Part shown: one piece after another, positions 30,051 through 40,228 of the stretch | Numbering within the stretch: position 1 is the stretch's first letter | How the letters are laid out: each line of letters begins with the position of its first letter | NCBI RefSeq assembly: GCF_002836775.1 | Contig: NZ_PJAQ01000006.1 | Coordinates: 1 to 64,000, forward strand | From: Colwellia sp. 12G3 | Lineage (GTDB): Bacteria; Pseudomonadota; Gammaproteobacteria; Enterobacterales; Alteromonadaceae | Direction of reading: 5' to 3' | DNA length: 64,000 nt | The notes under the pieces: model-generated | The model's input: only the letters and a program-made list of their open reading frames with translations | Told to the model about the DNA's origin: nothing | Databases searched by the model: none | Made by a program: the position numbers and the translations under genes

Positions 30051-30117
30051 TGTCATTCCCGAGATGTCTTATCGGGAATCAAACAGCTGGATCTTCGATC
30101 AGATACCTCGAAGATGA
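30051..30117. repeat. REP-like double-hairpin element, copy 1
   Basis: Starts TGTCATTCCCG and ends GATGAC. Two stems: ATTCCCGA/TCGGGAAT (30055-30062, 30072-30079) and ATCTTCGA/TCGAAGAT (30091-30098, 30108-30115), with CTGG before the second. The same plan recurs at 46480-46581. It lies between the cytochrome terminator and the PEP-CTERM gene; the rest of 29960-30335 has only the two terminators. Confidence 0.75.
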
Positions 30118-30257
30118 CGATAAGTTGTAAATCGCTGAGTTCCCTACATCGCCATGTTAATTTTACTCATTGCCTCAGCCATTCATTCTTACTAAGTCGA
30201 TTAATAAAATACTCCGCAATACCTACTCCGATTTAACTTCATATATTTTAGACATAA

Positions 30258-30281
30258 AAAAACCTCCATTCGGAGGTTTTT
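30258..30281 (-). terminator. Terminator of the PEP-CTERM gene
   Basis: AACCTCC (30261-30267) pairs with GGAGGTT (30272-30278), with a run of T on the minus strand, 55-80 bases after the stop codon. Confidence 0.8.
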
Positions 30282-30335
30282 ATTTTAAAACTTAATTGAT
30301 AGTTAAATCATTGAAGTTTTAAGTCATAAGCAATA

Positions 30336-30974
30336 TTAAGCTTTACGACGTGCTGCGCCAGCTAAGCCCATAAGAGCTAAACCGAAAAGAGCGATTGAAG
30401 TAGGCTCTGGGATTGAATCACCAGCAAAAGTAACACTACCTGTATTAGTATTAACACCTGAAATAAAAGCAGATGAAACAGCCTTTACATCAGTACCATT
30501 TTGCTGAGTGTTGGTATTAAAGTTACTGTAAACTGTACCAGCGATATCAACTGCGTTGAAAAAAACATCAGTATCATGTGAATTTGCATCAGATGAATGA
30601 ACAGCTGAATCTGCTTGTAATCTTAACCATAAAGTACTGGTTTGTGAAGCAACATCATATACACTAAAATCTAAAAAACCATTATTTAATAAATCTGAAT
30701 ACGCAAATGTAAGTACACAGCTATCAACCACTGTACAGTAGTCGCCAGCATTCATACCATTAAATGAAGTTACGGCACCGTTACCAGAAACTATGCCATT
30801 TATCTCTTGCTGGTATAAACCGCTACCAAGAAAGTCATGACCAAATGTAGTCATGCTATTACCAACATAATCTGGATCCCAAGTAATACCACCTGAAGAA
30901 ACTGGCGATGCAGATGCACCGAAGCTTGCTAACGCGATTGCAGAAGCTGCTACAAAAGTTTTTAATATGTTCAT
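30336..30974 (-). CDS. PEP-CTERM sorted exoprotein
   Basis: Start at 30974, with AAAGGA six bases upstream; the longer frame to 31094 adds an unlikely 40 residues. The 212-residue product has a signal peptide (MNILKTFVAASAIALASFGASA), a beta-rich Ser/Thr/Asn-rich middle with one cysteine pair (DYCTVVDSC), and the C-terminal PEP-CTERM tripartite signal: IPEPTS, a hydrophobic helix and the basic end AARRKA. Such proteins are cut and sorted by exosortases in bacteria making exopolysaccharide. It lies next to two PrsT-like genes, supporting a working sorting system. The function of the mature part is unknown. Confidence 0.9.
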   Translation of the reverse strand: MNILKTFVAASAIALASFGASASPVSSGGITWDPDYVGNSMTTFGHDFLGSGLYQQEINGIVSGNGAVTSFNGMNAGDYCTVVDSCVLTFAYSDLLNNGFLDFSVYDVASQTSTLWLRLQADSAVHSSDANSHDTDVFFNAVDIAGTVYSNFNTNTQQNGTDVKAVSSAFISGVNTNTGSVTFAGDSIPEPTSIALFGLALMGLAGAARRKA

Positions 30975-31173
30975 GAAATTTCCTTTTAGGTTTTCTAAGT
31001 TATTTTTAAAATCTAAACAGTAGAGGCAGTTGTTGTGCCAACTTGTAATCTTTTTTATTTTTCCTTTAATATCAATTACAAGCAACTGGCACATTTTATG
31101 CGGTTAACAGGAAAACAACAGATTGTAAAATTTTCTGACAACAAACTTATCTCACTTTCAATTCAATCATCGG

Positions 31174-33963
31174 CTATTCAACAAGCTTTTTCAATTTCGC
31201 AATTTTAATATTTAATTCACTATCATGGGCACTTAGGCCAAGCAACACGTCTTTGGCTACTTCCGGTTGCTTAGTTGCAATATAAGCTTCCGCTAAGGCA
31301 ACTTTAGCATTTACTTCTACTGAGCCTTTTTCAACTGCAGCGGTCAATATCTCAATAGCTTGTTGATAAGTTTTATTAGCGACTAAAATCACACCATAGC
31401 TTTCTTGTAAGAATATTTCATTTGGGGCTATAGCAAGAGCTTGTTCAATATGCAGCTGTGCATTAACAAGATCATTTATTTGATACTCTTTCCAAGCTAG
31501 GTTATTTAATGCAACAATGTTATCTGGTTGAATCTTTATCATATCTCGATAGGTAGAGATAATTTTGGCTGAATTATTTTCACTAATATTATTTTTACCG
31601 TATAACTCTGCAAGTAACATCCTTACTTGGTTATCATTTGCATTCTTGGATAAATAGCTTTCTAGTTCTTTTTCAGCTTCATCACCTTGCTTAGAGAATT
31701 GCAACGCTCTCGCTAAGTTAATCACATTATTGCCATTTGGCGTCTTTTTATACGTTTCACCATATAAGTTGATGGCTTGTTCATAATCCTTCTCTATCAT
31801 GGCGATTTTTGCTTCTGTAGCAATAATTAAAAAATTAGAAATACCTTTTTCTTTTAGCATCTCCAGCTGCTTTTTAGCTGCTTTTTCATTATTATTTGCA
31901 AGCTCTAAATACGCCAATGTTGACATTAAATTATTATCATTAGGGAAATCTTCATTAGCTTGTTTAGCTATCACCAACGCTTTGCCATATTTTTTTAATT
32001 TTTCTAGTGCGCTAATATAACCAACCCGAAGAATATAGCTATTAGAAGTCACTTTAACTGCCTTTTTATAGGTAGCTAATGCATAATCATTCTGCTGATT
32101 AGATGTGTAACTGTTTGCTAATATTATCCAATAACGCGATGGTAAATTCTTTTCATTTTGAAGGCTTTCTAACAGCTTAATAGCAGCAGGCAGCTGATTA
32201 TTAACGCGTAAGTTTTGCGCTAAACCAATAACAAGGTTTTTATGAGTCTTACCATTTAGTTTATTTTGATCATGTAAGGCACTTAAAAAAGAAATGGCAG
32301 TTACTGTATTTTCATTTTTGGTTTGTAAAACACCATAGCGTCGAATAGCATTATGATGATTAGGGTTTAATTCTATTACCTTCTCATAACCCTCGATGGC
32401 ATGCTCTGTTTGTTTTTTAAACTCATATACTGCGGCTAAACTATAAAGCGCACTAATATTATTTTTATCTAGTGATAGTGCCTTATTAAAATATATCTCG
32501 GCTTCAATCACTTTCTCCTGACTAGAAGCAATCAAGCCAGATAAAACATTACCCGATACTTGATATTCCTCACTAGCCAACCATTTAGTGGCAATAACTT
32601 GAGCCTTACTAAGTTCATCCCCTTGAATATACTGGCGCGCTAAGGCAAATTCAGTTTCATGTAGGCTCGGGTCAATAGTTAATGCTTGCTCTAATGATTT
32701 AACCCCTGATAAATCACCTTGACTAAGCAGTAACGCACCACGCTGGACTTTAATCCCAGCACTGCTAGGTGAAACTTGTCCCGCTTTGTTCAACAAGGTT
32801 TGTGCACTAGCAAAGTCTCCTGATTTCATTAACTCTACACTGCTGATCTGCAATAACTCACTATCGCTATCACTATTTTTTAAGGCGTTTAGTTTAGCTA
32901 CGGATGACGCTATATCATCGGTATGTCCCAATTTTATTTTTATTGATAACAAAATAACATTAATGGGGTGTGTTGCAGGTAACATATCCTCTAAGCCAAT
33001 TAAGTAATCATAAGCTTGCTCTAATTCATCTAACTTATATGAGCTAACTCCTGCAATCATCTTAGCAATGATAAAAACTTCATCATAAGCAACAGCTTGG
33101 CTGGCGAACTCTCTAGCTTTTAAAAAATCATTTGCTTGGAAAGCAATTTGGGCTTTATATTGCAACGCAAGGGGAGATTTTTTAAATATCGCTAATAACT
33201 TATCTGTGAGTGCATCTGCTTGTTCAAATTTACCCGCTTTAATTAAGCTATTTACTAAGAAGAAACGAATATTATGATCAAGTGGATAGCTTTCTAAATA
33301 CTGCTCAAATGAATCACTAGCTTTTTCATAGTCAGTTAGCACGAAATATAAGTAACCTTGTAACAAAGATGCTTCAGCAAATGCCGGCTGCTCCGTTAAC
33401 TGATTATTTATGATTGCTAGCCCTTGTGAAAAATCTCTCTCTATATAAAGAAGATAGGCTTGAGAAAGTTTACTGTAAGCACTCTCAGGTAAAATGGCGG
33501 CAGCTTGAGAAAAATAATCTTGGGCTTTTTCTGCTTGACCATTAGCAAGCGTAGCCATGCCGGCATAACTTAAAACAGTAAGATAGTCATTATCATTGAG
33601 TTCTTCACTGAGCTTAACCAGTTGCTCAACTTCTTCGAACTTATCTAGACGAGTTTTTACCTGTGCGAGTAGTGTTGCTGCTTGCGCGTAGCTAACGCCA
33701 AGTTCTACCGCTTTGTCTAATTCTTTTTCCGCACTAATATAATTACCTTGATTTAGGTATGCTCTACCTAAGCCTATACGTGCTTCGGCACTTTTAGGCG
33801 CCAAACGCACTGCATTTTTATAATCTATAATGGCGTTAGAAAGTTTACCTTGTTGGCTATATTGATTTGCGCTGGCAATTAATTGCTCTGCTGTTTTTTG
33901 TTCGCTACAGGCACCCAAACTTAATACTAGCGTTATAGCAGATGTTATTATTATTTTATTCAT
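31174..33963 (-). CDS. PEP-CTERM system TPR lipoprotein PrsT-like (copy B)
   Basis: A 929-residue lipoprotein: signal peptide with lipobox LGAC (Cys19), then about 20 or more tetratricopeptide repeats over nearly the whole length (for instance AIIDYKNAVRLAPKSAEARIGLGRAYLNQGNY). Length, lipobox and repeat register match the PrsT family of exosortase gene clusters, thought to help handle the exopolysaccharide or the sorted proteins at the outer membrane. It is a paralogue of the neighbouring 34096-36840 gene; the two share the same layout but are clearly diverged. A terminator between them suggests separate transcripts. Confidence 0.88.
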   Translation of the reverse strand: MNKIIITSAITLVLSLGACSEQKTAEQLIASANQYSQQGKLSNAIIDYKNAVRLAPKSAEARIGLGRAYLNQGNYISAEKELDKAVELGVSYAQAATLLAQVKTRLDKFEEVEQLVKLSEELNDNDYLTVLSYAGMATLANGQAEKAQDYFSQAAAILPESAYSKLSQAYLLYIERDFSQGLAIINNQLTEQPAFAEASLLQGYLYFVLTDYEKASDSFEQYLESYPLDHNIRFFLVNSLIKAGKFEQADALTDKLLAIFKKSPLALQYKAQIAFQANDFLKAREFASQAVAYDEVFIIAKMIAGVSSYKLDELEQAYDYLIGLEDMLPATHPINVILLSIKIKLGHTDDIASSVAKLNALKNSDSDSELLQISSVELMKSGDFASAQTLLNKAGQVSPSSAGIKVQRGALLLSQGDLSGVKSLEQALTIDPSLHETEFALARQYIQGDELSKAQVIATKWLASEEYQVSGNVLSGLIASSQEKVIEAEIYFNKALSLDKNNISALYSLAAVYEFKKQTEHAIEGYEKVIELNPNHHNAIRRYGVLQTKNENTVTAISFLSALHDQNKLNGKTHKNLVIGLAQNLRVNNQLPAAIKLLESLQNEKNLPSRYWIILANSYTSNQQNDYALATYKKAVKVTSNSYILRVGYISALEKLKKYGKALVIAKQANEDFPNDNNLMSTLAYLELANNNEKAAKKQLEMLKEKGISNFLIIATEAKIAMIEKDYEQAINLYGETYKKTPNGNNVINLARALQFSKQGDEAEKELESYLSKNANDNQVRMLLAELYGKNNISENNSAKIISTYRDMIKIQPDNIVALNNLAWKEYQINDLVNAQLHIEQALAIAPNEIFLQESYGVILVANKTYQQAIEILTAAVEKGSVEVNAKVALAEAYIATKQPEVAKDVLLGLSAHDSELNIKIAKLKKLVE

Positions 33964-34051
33964 GGAAGTCCTTTAATGATGAATTCAGCTGTTCACTTGT
34001 AGCTAAGGCAATCTTTTGTTGACGAGTTAAGTAACTTTAGCGACAACAAAC

Positions 34052-34077
34052 AAAGCGACTGCTATTGCAGTCGCTTT
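34052..34077 (-). terminator. Terminator after PrsT copy A
   Basis: AAAGCGACTGC (34052-34062) pairs with GCAGTCGCTTT (34067-34077) around a four-base loop, 19 bases after the stop codon of the gene at 34096-36840 on the minus strand. Confidence 0.8.
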
Positions 34078-34095
34078 TGTTATAGTTAGAGACAT

Positions 34096-36840
34096 TTATA
34101 ATTGGGCTTGTAGCACAGCCTTTTTCTTAGTTTGTTCATCTGTTTTAGTAGGCGTTTGGCTTAATAGTTCTTTTGCTTCATTTGCTCGACTGTTAGCAAT
34201 AAGTGCTTCAATGTAATTAAGTTGAATATCTGTATCCTGTCCTTTAGCTAAATCAAATGCTTTACTGGCATACTTTAACGCACCTCTGTTATCCCCTGAT
34301 TTAAGTAGAACTTTACCGTAAGTATCAGCAATATTAGGGATTGTAGGTGCTAAACTATAAGCTTCCTCTGCATGTACCAAGGCTTTATCCATCTGATTTT
34401 GTTCTAAATATAACCAAGCTAAATTATTGTGAGCAATCACATTTTTTGGTTGTTTTTTAACAACATCCTCATAAACAGTGATGGCTTTATTCGTGTCATT
34501 TTCAAGATAAATACCCGCTAACATTGTTTTAATCCGGTTTTCATTGGGATCAATAGTTAAGTAATGCTCTAGTACTTTGGTTGCTTTTGACTCTTCTTTA
34601 TTACCTATATAAGCACCGGCTAAATACACAGCATTTTGACTACTTGGATAGACTTGATATAGTTTCGTTAATTTCGGTACTGCTTCAGTAAATTTTTCTT
34701 CCAATAAGAAAATTCGACCGAGAAAACCTTGTTTTAGCGCATCATTGATATTGGTAACGACCAATGTTTTATAAAGGGTTTTAGCGGGAGTAATTTGTTT
34801 ACTGTTAAGTAATAATTGCATTTTTACCAACTGCAATACCATATTATCTTGATGGTAATCTAAACCACGTTTCACTACATTTAACGCACGTTCATTATTA
34901 CCCGTATTAGCATGTAAATCAGCTAATAATACCACTGGCTCTATATGATATGGACTTGCTTTTAGCCAATCCTCTAAAGTCGATTCAATTTTTTTGCCTT
35001 CGTTCTGTTTTTTGTAGTTATATACCATTAATTGCCAATAACGTTTTGGTAATTTAGGGGATTGAGCTAAGTTAATAAGTAAATTTTCTGCTTGTTTATA
35101 CTGAGCTAAACTCACCATGGCTTCAGCAACTAATATCGCTTTTTTAAGGTCCTGCTTATCTGTTTGATAAGCAGCCTGCAACTTGCCTAACGCCATTTCA
35201 TTACGATAAACACCAAAATAATGTCTCAGAACTTTATTATTATTTGGTGTCAGCGTTATCAAGTAATCTACCCGTTTTTTACTTAAAGGTTCATTTTTTT
35301 GTTGGCGAGCTAATCTCAGTTGCTCAATTAGCGCAAACATATTATCGGGTTCTAATGTTAGGCTGTGCTTTAATGAATCTTCGGCTTCGTCATATTTTTG
35401 CTCTTTAATAGCAATACTTGCCATTAAGTTATACCCGCCAGCTTTTTCGGGATACTTTTGTTGCCACTTAGCCGCTATTTCTCGCGCTTTTTCAATATCA
35501 TTATTTTGTAGCGAGGCATAAGCTAACGCTAATTCTGCTTCTATAAATTCTGGCTCTAGCTTAACGGCATCTTGTAAGTCCTGAATGCCCGAGGGATCAT
35601 TCATCATTAACTTTAAAATACCTTTTCGAGCATTATCGCTGGCACTATTAGCTATGGAATCGTCACTCTGCTCGAGTAATTTTTTTGCTTCAGCAGTTGC
35701 GCCAAGCTCCAATAACTTATAGCTTAATGAAGATATAAATTGGCCATCATCTGCTTGACTCCCTTCAAAGTCACCAATAGTAGCGCTTATTTCATCAATT
35801 AAACCTAGCTCTAGTTGAGTAACAGCTAACATGCGTCTAGCTTGATGTTCTTTAGGTAAGTATTTAACGACAGAAGTTAAATGTCGATGACTCTGTTGCC
35901 AATTTTTCAAATAAAAGGCACTCGCTCCCGCGACTAACTTCAAATTAAACTGATTAAAATTCGCCGATAAGGCAATTTCAGCATGCTCACTCGCTTTATC
36001 AAAATCTTTGACATTAAAAGCCACAATCGCTTTAATATAGTGGGCAAAAGGTTGGCTATCAATTTTGGCTAATATGGCATCAGCATACTTTTCAGCTTCT
36101 TCATCTTGCCCTGATTTAAGTAATGCATCGGCTAACAATAATTGCACAATGCCTGAGCGAGGCTGTAGAGTTAAATACGCTTGAAAACTAAGCGCTGCTT
36201 GCTGGTAATCTTTAGTTACCATTGACACTTGCCCTTGCAGCATAAGCGCATCTAAGTGTTTCGCATCAATAGTTAAAATCCGTGAAATTAATGTTTTAAC
36301 TTCATCATACTTGTTTTCTGATAACTGCAAGTAAGCTGAGGCAAGCATGCTATAAAGACTTTGCTGAGCAATAGACTGTGCTAATTCAACACTTTGCTGT
36401 GCCAATTCAGGCTGCTCACTGCGCAACGCTGCCAGTGTTTGATAGGCTAGATACTGGCTTTGCTCTTCAGCAGCGAGCTCGGTCGCTGCTGTGCTTAATG
36501 CCAATACATCAGCATCGCTGTCAGTTAATATGTAGGCACGTGCAAGTAACGGCAGCACTTTATTGGATGCATAGTTATATTGATTAGATCGCTCAAGCTC
36601 TTTTACTGCTGCAGCACCATCACCCAAATTTAAATATATTTGACCTAATAGAAAGCGCGCTTCTGCATTTTTATTATCAGCTCGAATAGCATTCTTTAAT
36701 TCAATAATGCTTTCATTTATTTTATTTTGACTCAAATAACTTTTGGCATTTTCCAGATGAGATTCAACCGAAACTTGCTCACTACAGGCCGTTATTGCCA
36801 GAGCGATACTTAAATAGAGGGAGGCTTTTACGAATTTCAT
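34096..36840 (-). CDS. PEP-CTERM system TPR lipoprotein PrsT-like (copy A)
   Basis: A 914-residue lipoprotein with lipobox ITAC (Cys19) and tetratricopeptide repeats to the end (SIIELKNAIRADNKNAEARFLLGQIYLNLGDGAAAVKELE near the N-terminus is the best PrsT-like repeat). It is closer than copy B to the usual PrsT opening. PrsT genes normally flank the exosortase and polysaccharide genes, as here. The protein should sit in the periplasm or on the outer membrane as a scaffold. Preceded by the wecB-wecC fusion gene on the same strand but separated from it by a terminator. Confidence 0.9.
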   Translation of the reverse strand: MKFVKASLYLSIALAITACSEQVSVESHLENAKSYLSQNKINESIIELKNAIRADNKNAEARFLLGQIYLNLGDGAAAVKELERSNQYNYASNKVLPLLARAYILTDSDADVLALSTAATELAAEEQSQYLAYQTLAALRSEQPELAQQSVELAQSIAQQSLYSMLASAYLQLSENKYDEVKTLISRILTIDAKHLDALMLQGQVSMVTKDYQQAALSFQAYLTLQPRSGIVQLLLADALLKSGQDEEAEKYADAILAKIDSQPFAHYIKAIVAFNVKDFDKASEHAEIALSANFNQFNLKLVAGASAFYLKNWQQSHRHLTSVVKYLPKEHQARRMLAVTQLELGLIDEISATIGDFEGSQADDGQFISSLSYKLLELGATAEAKKLLEQSDDSIANSASDNARKGILKLMMNDPSGIQDLQDAVKLEPEFIEAELALAYASLQNNDIEKAREIAAKWQQKYPEKAGGYNLMASIAIKEQKYDEAEDSLKHSLTLEPDNMFALIEQLRLARQQKNEPLSKKRVDYLITLTPNNNKVLRHYFGVYRNEMALGKLQAAYQTDKQDLKKAILVAEAMVSLAQYKQAENLLINLAQSPKLPKRYWQLMVYNYKKQNEGKKIESTLEDWLKASPYHIEPVVLLADLHANTGNNERALNVVKRGLDYHQDNMVLQLVKMQLLLNSKQITPAKTLYKTLVVTNINDALKQGFLGRIFLLEEKFTEAVPKLTKLYQVYPSSQNAVYLAGAYIGNKEESKATKVLEHYLTIDPNENRIKTMLAGIYLENDTNKAITVYEDVVKKQPKNVIAHNNLAWLYLEQNQMDKALVHAEEAYSLAPTIPNIADTYGKVLLKSGDNRGALKYASKAFDLAKGQDTDIQLNYIEALIANSRANEAKELLSQTPTKTDEQTKKKAVLQAQL

Positions 36841-36930
36841 GCAGAATTTCCTTTGCTGTTATTATTAAGAGCATGCCTAGATAGCACATCGGCATACTAA
36901 TTTTATATATTCCTAAGCTAACAAAAAATA

Positions 36931-36960
36931 AAGCCCATTAACAGTAAAGCTAATGGGCTT
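36931..36960 (-). terminator. Terminator of the wecB-wecC fusion gene
   Basis: AAGCCCATTA (36931-36940) and TAATGGGCTT (36951-36960) form a ten-base-pair stem directly after the stop codon, with TTTATTTTTTG on the minus strand. Confidence 0.8.
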
Positions 36961-36966
36961 AGTATT

Positions 36967-39249
36967 TTATGCCCGCGTATTGAGCAAGAGACTCGTTACA
37001 CTTAAATTACCATAACATTCATGGTCTGTTACCAAAATGAGAGCGTCGGCCCAATTATCTATGTCACTAATCGTTTCTTGGCGGTCACAATGCCAGCTTG
37101 GTACATATGGATCATGGTAATTAACTTCAACGCCCGCATCCTTAAAGTATTCAAGAATTGCATCGGCCGGTGACTCACGGCAATCATCTACGTTTGCCTT
37201 ATATGCCACACCTAATATACCTACTTTTTTACCTAATAAACTTGCTTTAGTGTCACCTAGTAATGCTAATGCTTGCTCTGCAACGATGCTAGGGCGTTTA
37301 TCATTAATGGCTCGGGCTAAACGGACAAATTCACCAGCTTTAGTATTTTCAACTAAAAACCAAGGGTCAATTGGAATACAGTGCCCACCTACACCTGGGC
37401 CAGGCGTTAACACATTCACTCTTGGATGGCGGTTTGCTAAACGAATAACTTCATAAACATCAACGTCAAGTTCTTCACATATTTGTGATAGTTCATTGGC
37501 AAAAGCAATACCCACATCGCGAGAAGTATTTTCTACTAACTTAATACATTCCGCTGTGGTCAAATCCGTTAAGAATACTTCACCTTTAACAAAGCTTTGG
37601 TAAATCGTTTTAACTTTTTGTTGCGCTGTAGAGCTAGCGGCACCGATTATCCTGTCGTTGTGAACAAGTTCATGCAAGGTTTGTCCTGGAATTGCACGCT
37701 CAGGGCAATGAACAACATCAATAGTTAAACCCGCATCAGCGAATCGCTGTGCAACAGCAACACTTGTTTGTGGCGATATAGTTGATTCAACAATCACGGT
37801 TTGACCATTTTTGGCCACCTTAGCAATAGCATCAACGGCACTAAAAACATAACTACGATCACAGCTATTATTTTTGTGTGGCGTAGGAACAGCAACTAAA
37901 TAGGTTTCACTTGAAGACAGTTCAGTACTGGCTTTTAAGAAGCCTTGTGAAACTACCTTAGTAAGGAGGTCAGGTAAGCCCGCTTCATCAAAGGGACATT
38001 GTGCTTCATTTATTGCAGCAACTTTATCACTATTTAAATCAACACCCGTGACATGATAGCCCGCTTCAGCTAATAAACTTGCAATAGGCAAGCCCATATA
38101 ACCCATGCCAATAACACTTAACGTTTCGTTCTTAGGAATAATTTCAGACTCAAGCGTGCTAGGTACGGTATTAGTAATAATATCTAAAATCGTTTCAGCG
38201 ACGTGACCATCACCAAATGGGTTATCCCAGTTATACTTCTTGGTGCCACTAGCAAGCCATTTATCTGCTGCCGCTAACGCTTTATCAGCATCACGGCCAA
38301 CTAACACGTTAGCACCAACTTCAATAGATTCTGGACGTTCTGTATTTTCACGCAAGGTAATACAAGGTACACCTAATAAACAAGCTTCTTCTTGTATACC
38401 ACCAGAGTCAGTTAAAATTAACTGTGCATGTTTTTGTAATTGAATGAAGTCTAAATAGCCAATAGGTGGAATAAGCTTTAAATAACTGGGTAATTCTATT
38501 GAGAATTCTTTCAGCTTAGCTTGAGTTCTTGGATGAATCGGCCAAACAATAGTTTGACTATATTTGGCATGTAACTTATCAAATAATGCCAATAATTCTA
38601 ATAAATTTGCTGGAATATCAACATTAGAAGCTCTATGAGCAGTAACTAAGAAAAACTCTCCTGACACCACCCCTAAGTCTGCCAATATGGTACTTGTGCT
38701 CGCTGAAATATCTAAATGCTGAAATAAAGAATCAGAAACCGTATTACCAACGGTGAAAATTTTATCACTATCAATACCTTCTTTCGCCAAAATTGCATGT
38801 TGGTTTGGACCAACAGCAAATAAATACTCACTCATGTGATCCGTTAGAATACGGTTAGTTTCTTCTGGCATAGTGCGATCATAACTACGTAAACCCGCTT
38901 CAATATGGCCTACCTTAATATCTAGTTTTGACGCCGCTAATGCGCCAGCTAATACAGTATTTGTATCACCTTGCACGAGGACCACATCAGGTTTTTCTTG
39001 CAATAAGATAGGCTCCATCTCAATCAAAATATTACCCGTTTGATTACTATGCAAGCCAGAGCCAACACCCAGATTATAATCCGGTGCCGGTAACTCTAGT
39101 TCTTTGAAAAAAATACTATCCATTTCTTGTGAGTAATGTTGATTAGAATGGATAATAAAATAGGCAATTCCGCGTTTTTTACACTCACGAATAACGGGTG
39201 CCATTTTGATTATTTCAGGGCGGGTGCCAACGATAATCCCTATTTTCAT
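36967..39249 (-). CDS. Fused UDP-GlcNAc 2-epimerase / UDP-ManNAc 6-dehydrogenase
   Basis: One 760-residue frame encodes two complete enzymes normally made by wecB and wecC. Residues 1-360 are the epimerase: GTRPEIIKM, QGDTNTVLA (Asp95), HIEAGLRS (Glu117), PEETNR, TAHRASN (His205) and DSGGIQEE. A linker of about 15 residues follows. Residues 377-760 are the dehydrogenase: VIGMGYMGLP (NAD fold), ESTISPQT, CPERAIPG, KLVENTSRD (Lys570) and the catalytic cysteine in GGHCIPIDPW (Cys624), with GVAYKANVDDCRESP. Together they turn UDP-GlcNAc into UDP-ManNAcA for surface polysaccharide. AAGGAA five bases before the ATG supports the start. No frameshift or stop is seen at the junction, so the fusion appears real. 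Confidence 0.95.
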   Translation of the reverse strand: MKIGIIVGTRPEIIKMAPVIRECKKRGIAYFIIHSNQHYSQEMDSIFFKELELPAPDYNLGVGSGLHSNQTGNILIEMEPILLQEKPDVVLVQGDTNTVLAGALAASKLDIKVGHIEAGLRSYDRTMPEETNRILTDHMSEYLFAVGPNQHAILAKEGIDSDKIFTVGNTVSDSLFQHLDISASTSTILADLGVVSGEFFLVTAHRASNVDIPANLLELLALFDKLHAKYSQTIVWPIHPRTQAKLKEFSIELPSYLKLIPPIGYLDFIQLQKHAQLILTDSGGIQEEACLLGVPCITLRENTERPESIEVGANVLVGRDADKALAAADKWLASGTKKYNWDNPFGDGHVAETILDIITNTVPSTLESEIIPKNETLSVIGMGYMGLPIASLLAEAGYHVTGVDLNSDKVAAINEAQCPFDEAGLPDLLTKVVSQGFLKASTELSSSETYLVAVPTPHKNNSCDRSYVFSAVDAIAKVAKNGQTVIVESTISPQTSVAVAQRFADAGLTIDVVHCPERAIPGQTLHELVHNDRIIGAASSTAQQKVKTIYQSFVKGEVFLTDLTTAECIKLVENTSRDVGIAFANELSQICEELDVDVYEVIRLANRHPRVNVLTPGPGVGGHCIPIDPWFLVENTKAGEFVRLARAINDKRPSIVAEQALALLGDTKASLLGKKVGILGVAYKANVDDCRESPADAILEYFKDAGVEVNYHDPYVPSWHCDRQETISDIDNWADALILVTDHECYGNLSVTSLLLNTRA

Positions 39250-39382
39250 TTTACTTCCTTATATGTCTAGATTAGCTTTCTAGATTTAGAGTGTGAATAC
39301 TTAGTTTATTGCGTAATTATAAAGCATTTTATTAAGGTAAGTAACATCGGTTAAGTAAATTATTTAACGAACTGTTAACTAT

Positions 39383-40228
39383 TTACCGCATCAATACCTT
39401 ACATACTAATTTAATTAGCTGGCTCTTTTTATCTCGTTGAGAAAAAGTATGATCTGCCTGATGAATGATTTTCATATGGATAGTATCGCGAGCCGTTACC
39501 CCGCGCCAATGCTTATTACTTTTAACTAATAACCTAAATTCATCTGCGGTTAAATCATTGCCACTGAGCAAGAGTTCACACTGGCCTGAAAACTTATTTA
39601 ACCCTTGTAGCATTTGCGTAACAAAGTTGTCCTGTGTGTCAATATTCTCTTGGCTTTGCTGATGGAACCCTTGAACCTCGGTGAATACTGATTTCGCTTT
39701 TACTTTTCCTGATAAGAGTTTCTTCCAGAAAGCTGTGCTAAGGAATCGCTTAATATAGTAGGAACGAAGGTAAGTTTTTGCTTGTGTGTGTACTTGTCTA
39801 ACCCAGGGGTTGACTAAAAATAAATGTTTTATATTGGCTTGTTGAGGATTTTCATTGAGATACAACAAAATAGCCGATGCTGCATCGCATAAGCCCCATA
39901 ATGTCAGCTCATTAATATCACTATGACGTTGTTGAAAGGTTTTAATAGCAGCATCAATATCCTCTTGGATTTTAGTAAAAGTACTAACTACACCTTCACT
40001 ATCGCCCGCACCGCTATAATCAAAGCGAAAGACTGCTATCCCCTCATTTGCTAGCGCACGAGCTAAATCCACAAAGAGCCTGTGGCTGCCAACACGAGTT
40101 TGTGGGCCACCAACAACAATAATCACACCTTTTTTAGTCTGCCTTTGATGACTAGGCTCTGGCAAATGCTCAATGGCAACTAATTGCTTACCATTACTAT
40201 TAAAAATAACACCTTGCTCTATCATCAA
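39383..40228 (-). CDS. Exosortase A system-associated hydrolase 1
   Basis: A 281-residue alpha/beta-hydrolase. GVIIVVGGPQTRVGSHRLFVDLARALANEGIAVFRFDYSGAGDSEG is diagnostic of the hydrolase 1 family found beside exosortases. The nucleophile elbow reads WGLCDAAS, with cysteine where most hydrolases have serine; I believe this is normal in the family. A C-terminal histidine lies in IIHQADHTFS. The substrate is unknown, perhaps an acyl or lipid-linked sugar intermediate. It overlaps the upstream hydrolase 2 gene by four bases. Confidence 0.87.
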   Translation of the reverse strand: MMIEQGVIFNSNGKQLVAIEHLPEPSHQRQTKKGVIIVVGGPQTRVGSHRLFVDLARALANEGIAVFRFDYSGAGDSEGVVSTFTKIQEDIDAAIKTFQQRHSDINELTLWGLCDAASAILLYLNENPQQANIKHLFLVNPWVRQVHTQAKTYLRSYYIKRFLSTAFWKKLLSGKVKAKSVFTEVQGFHQQSQENIDTQDNFVTQMLQGLNKFSGQCELLLSGNDLTADEFRLLVKSNKHWRGVTARDTIHMKIIHQADHTFSQRDKKSQLIKLVCKVLMR

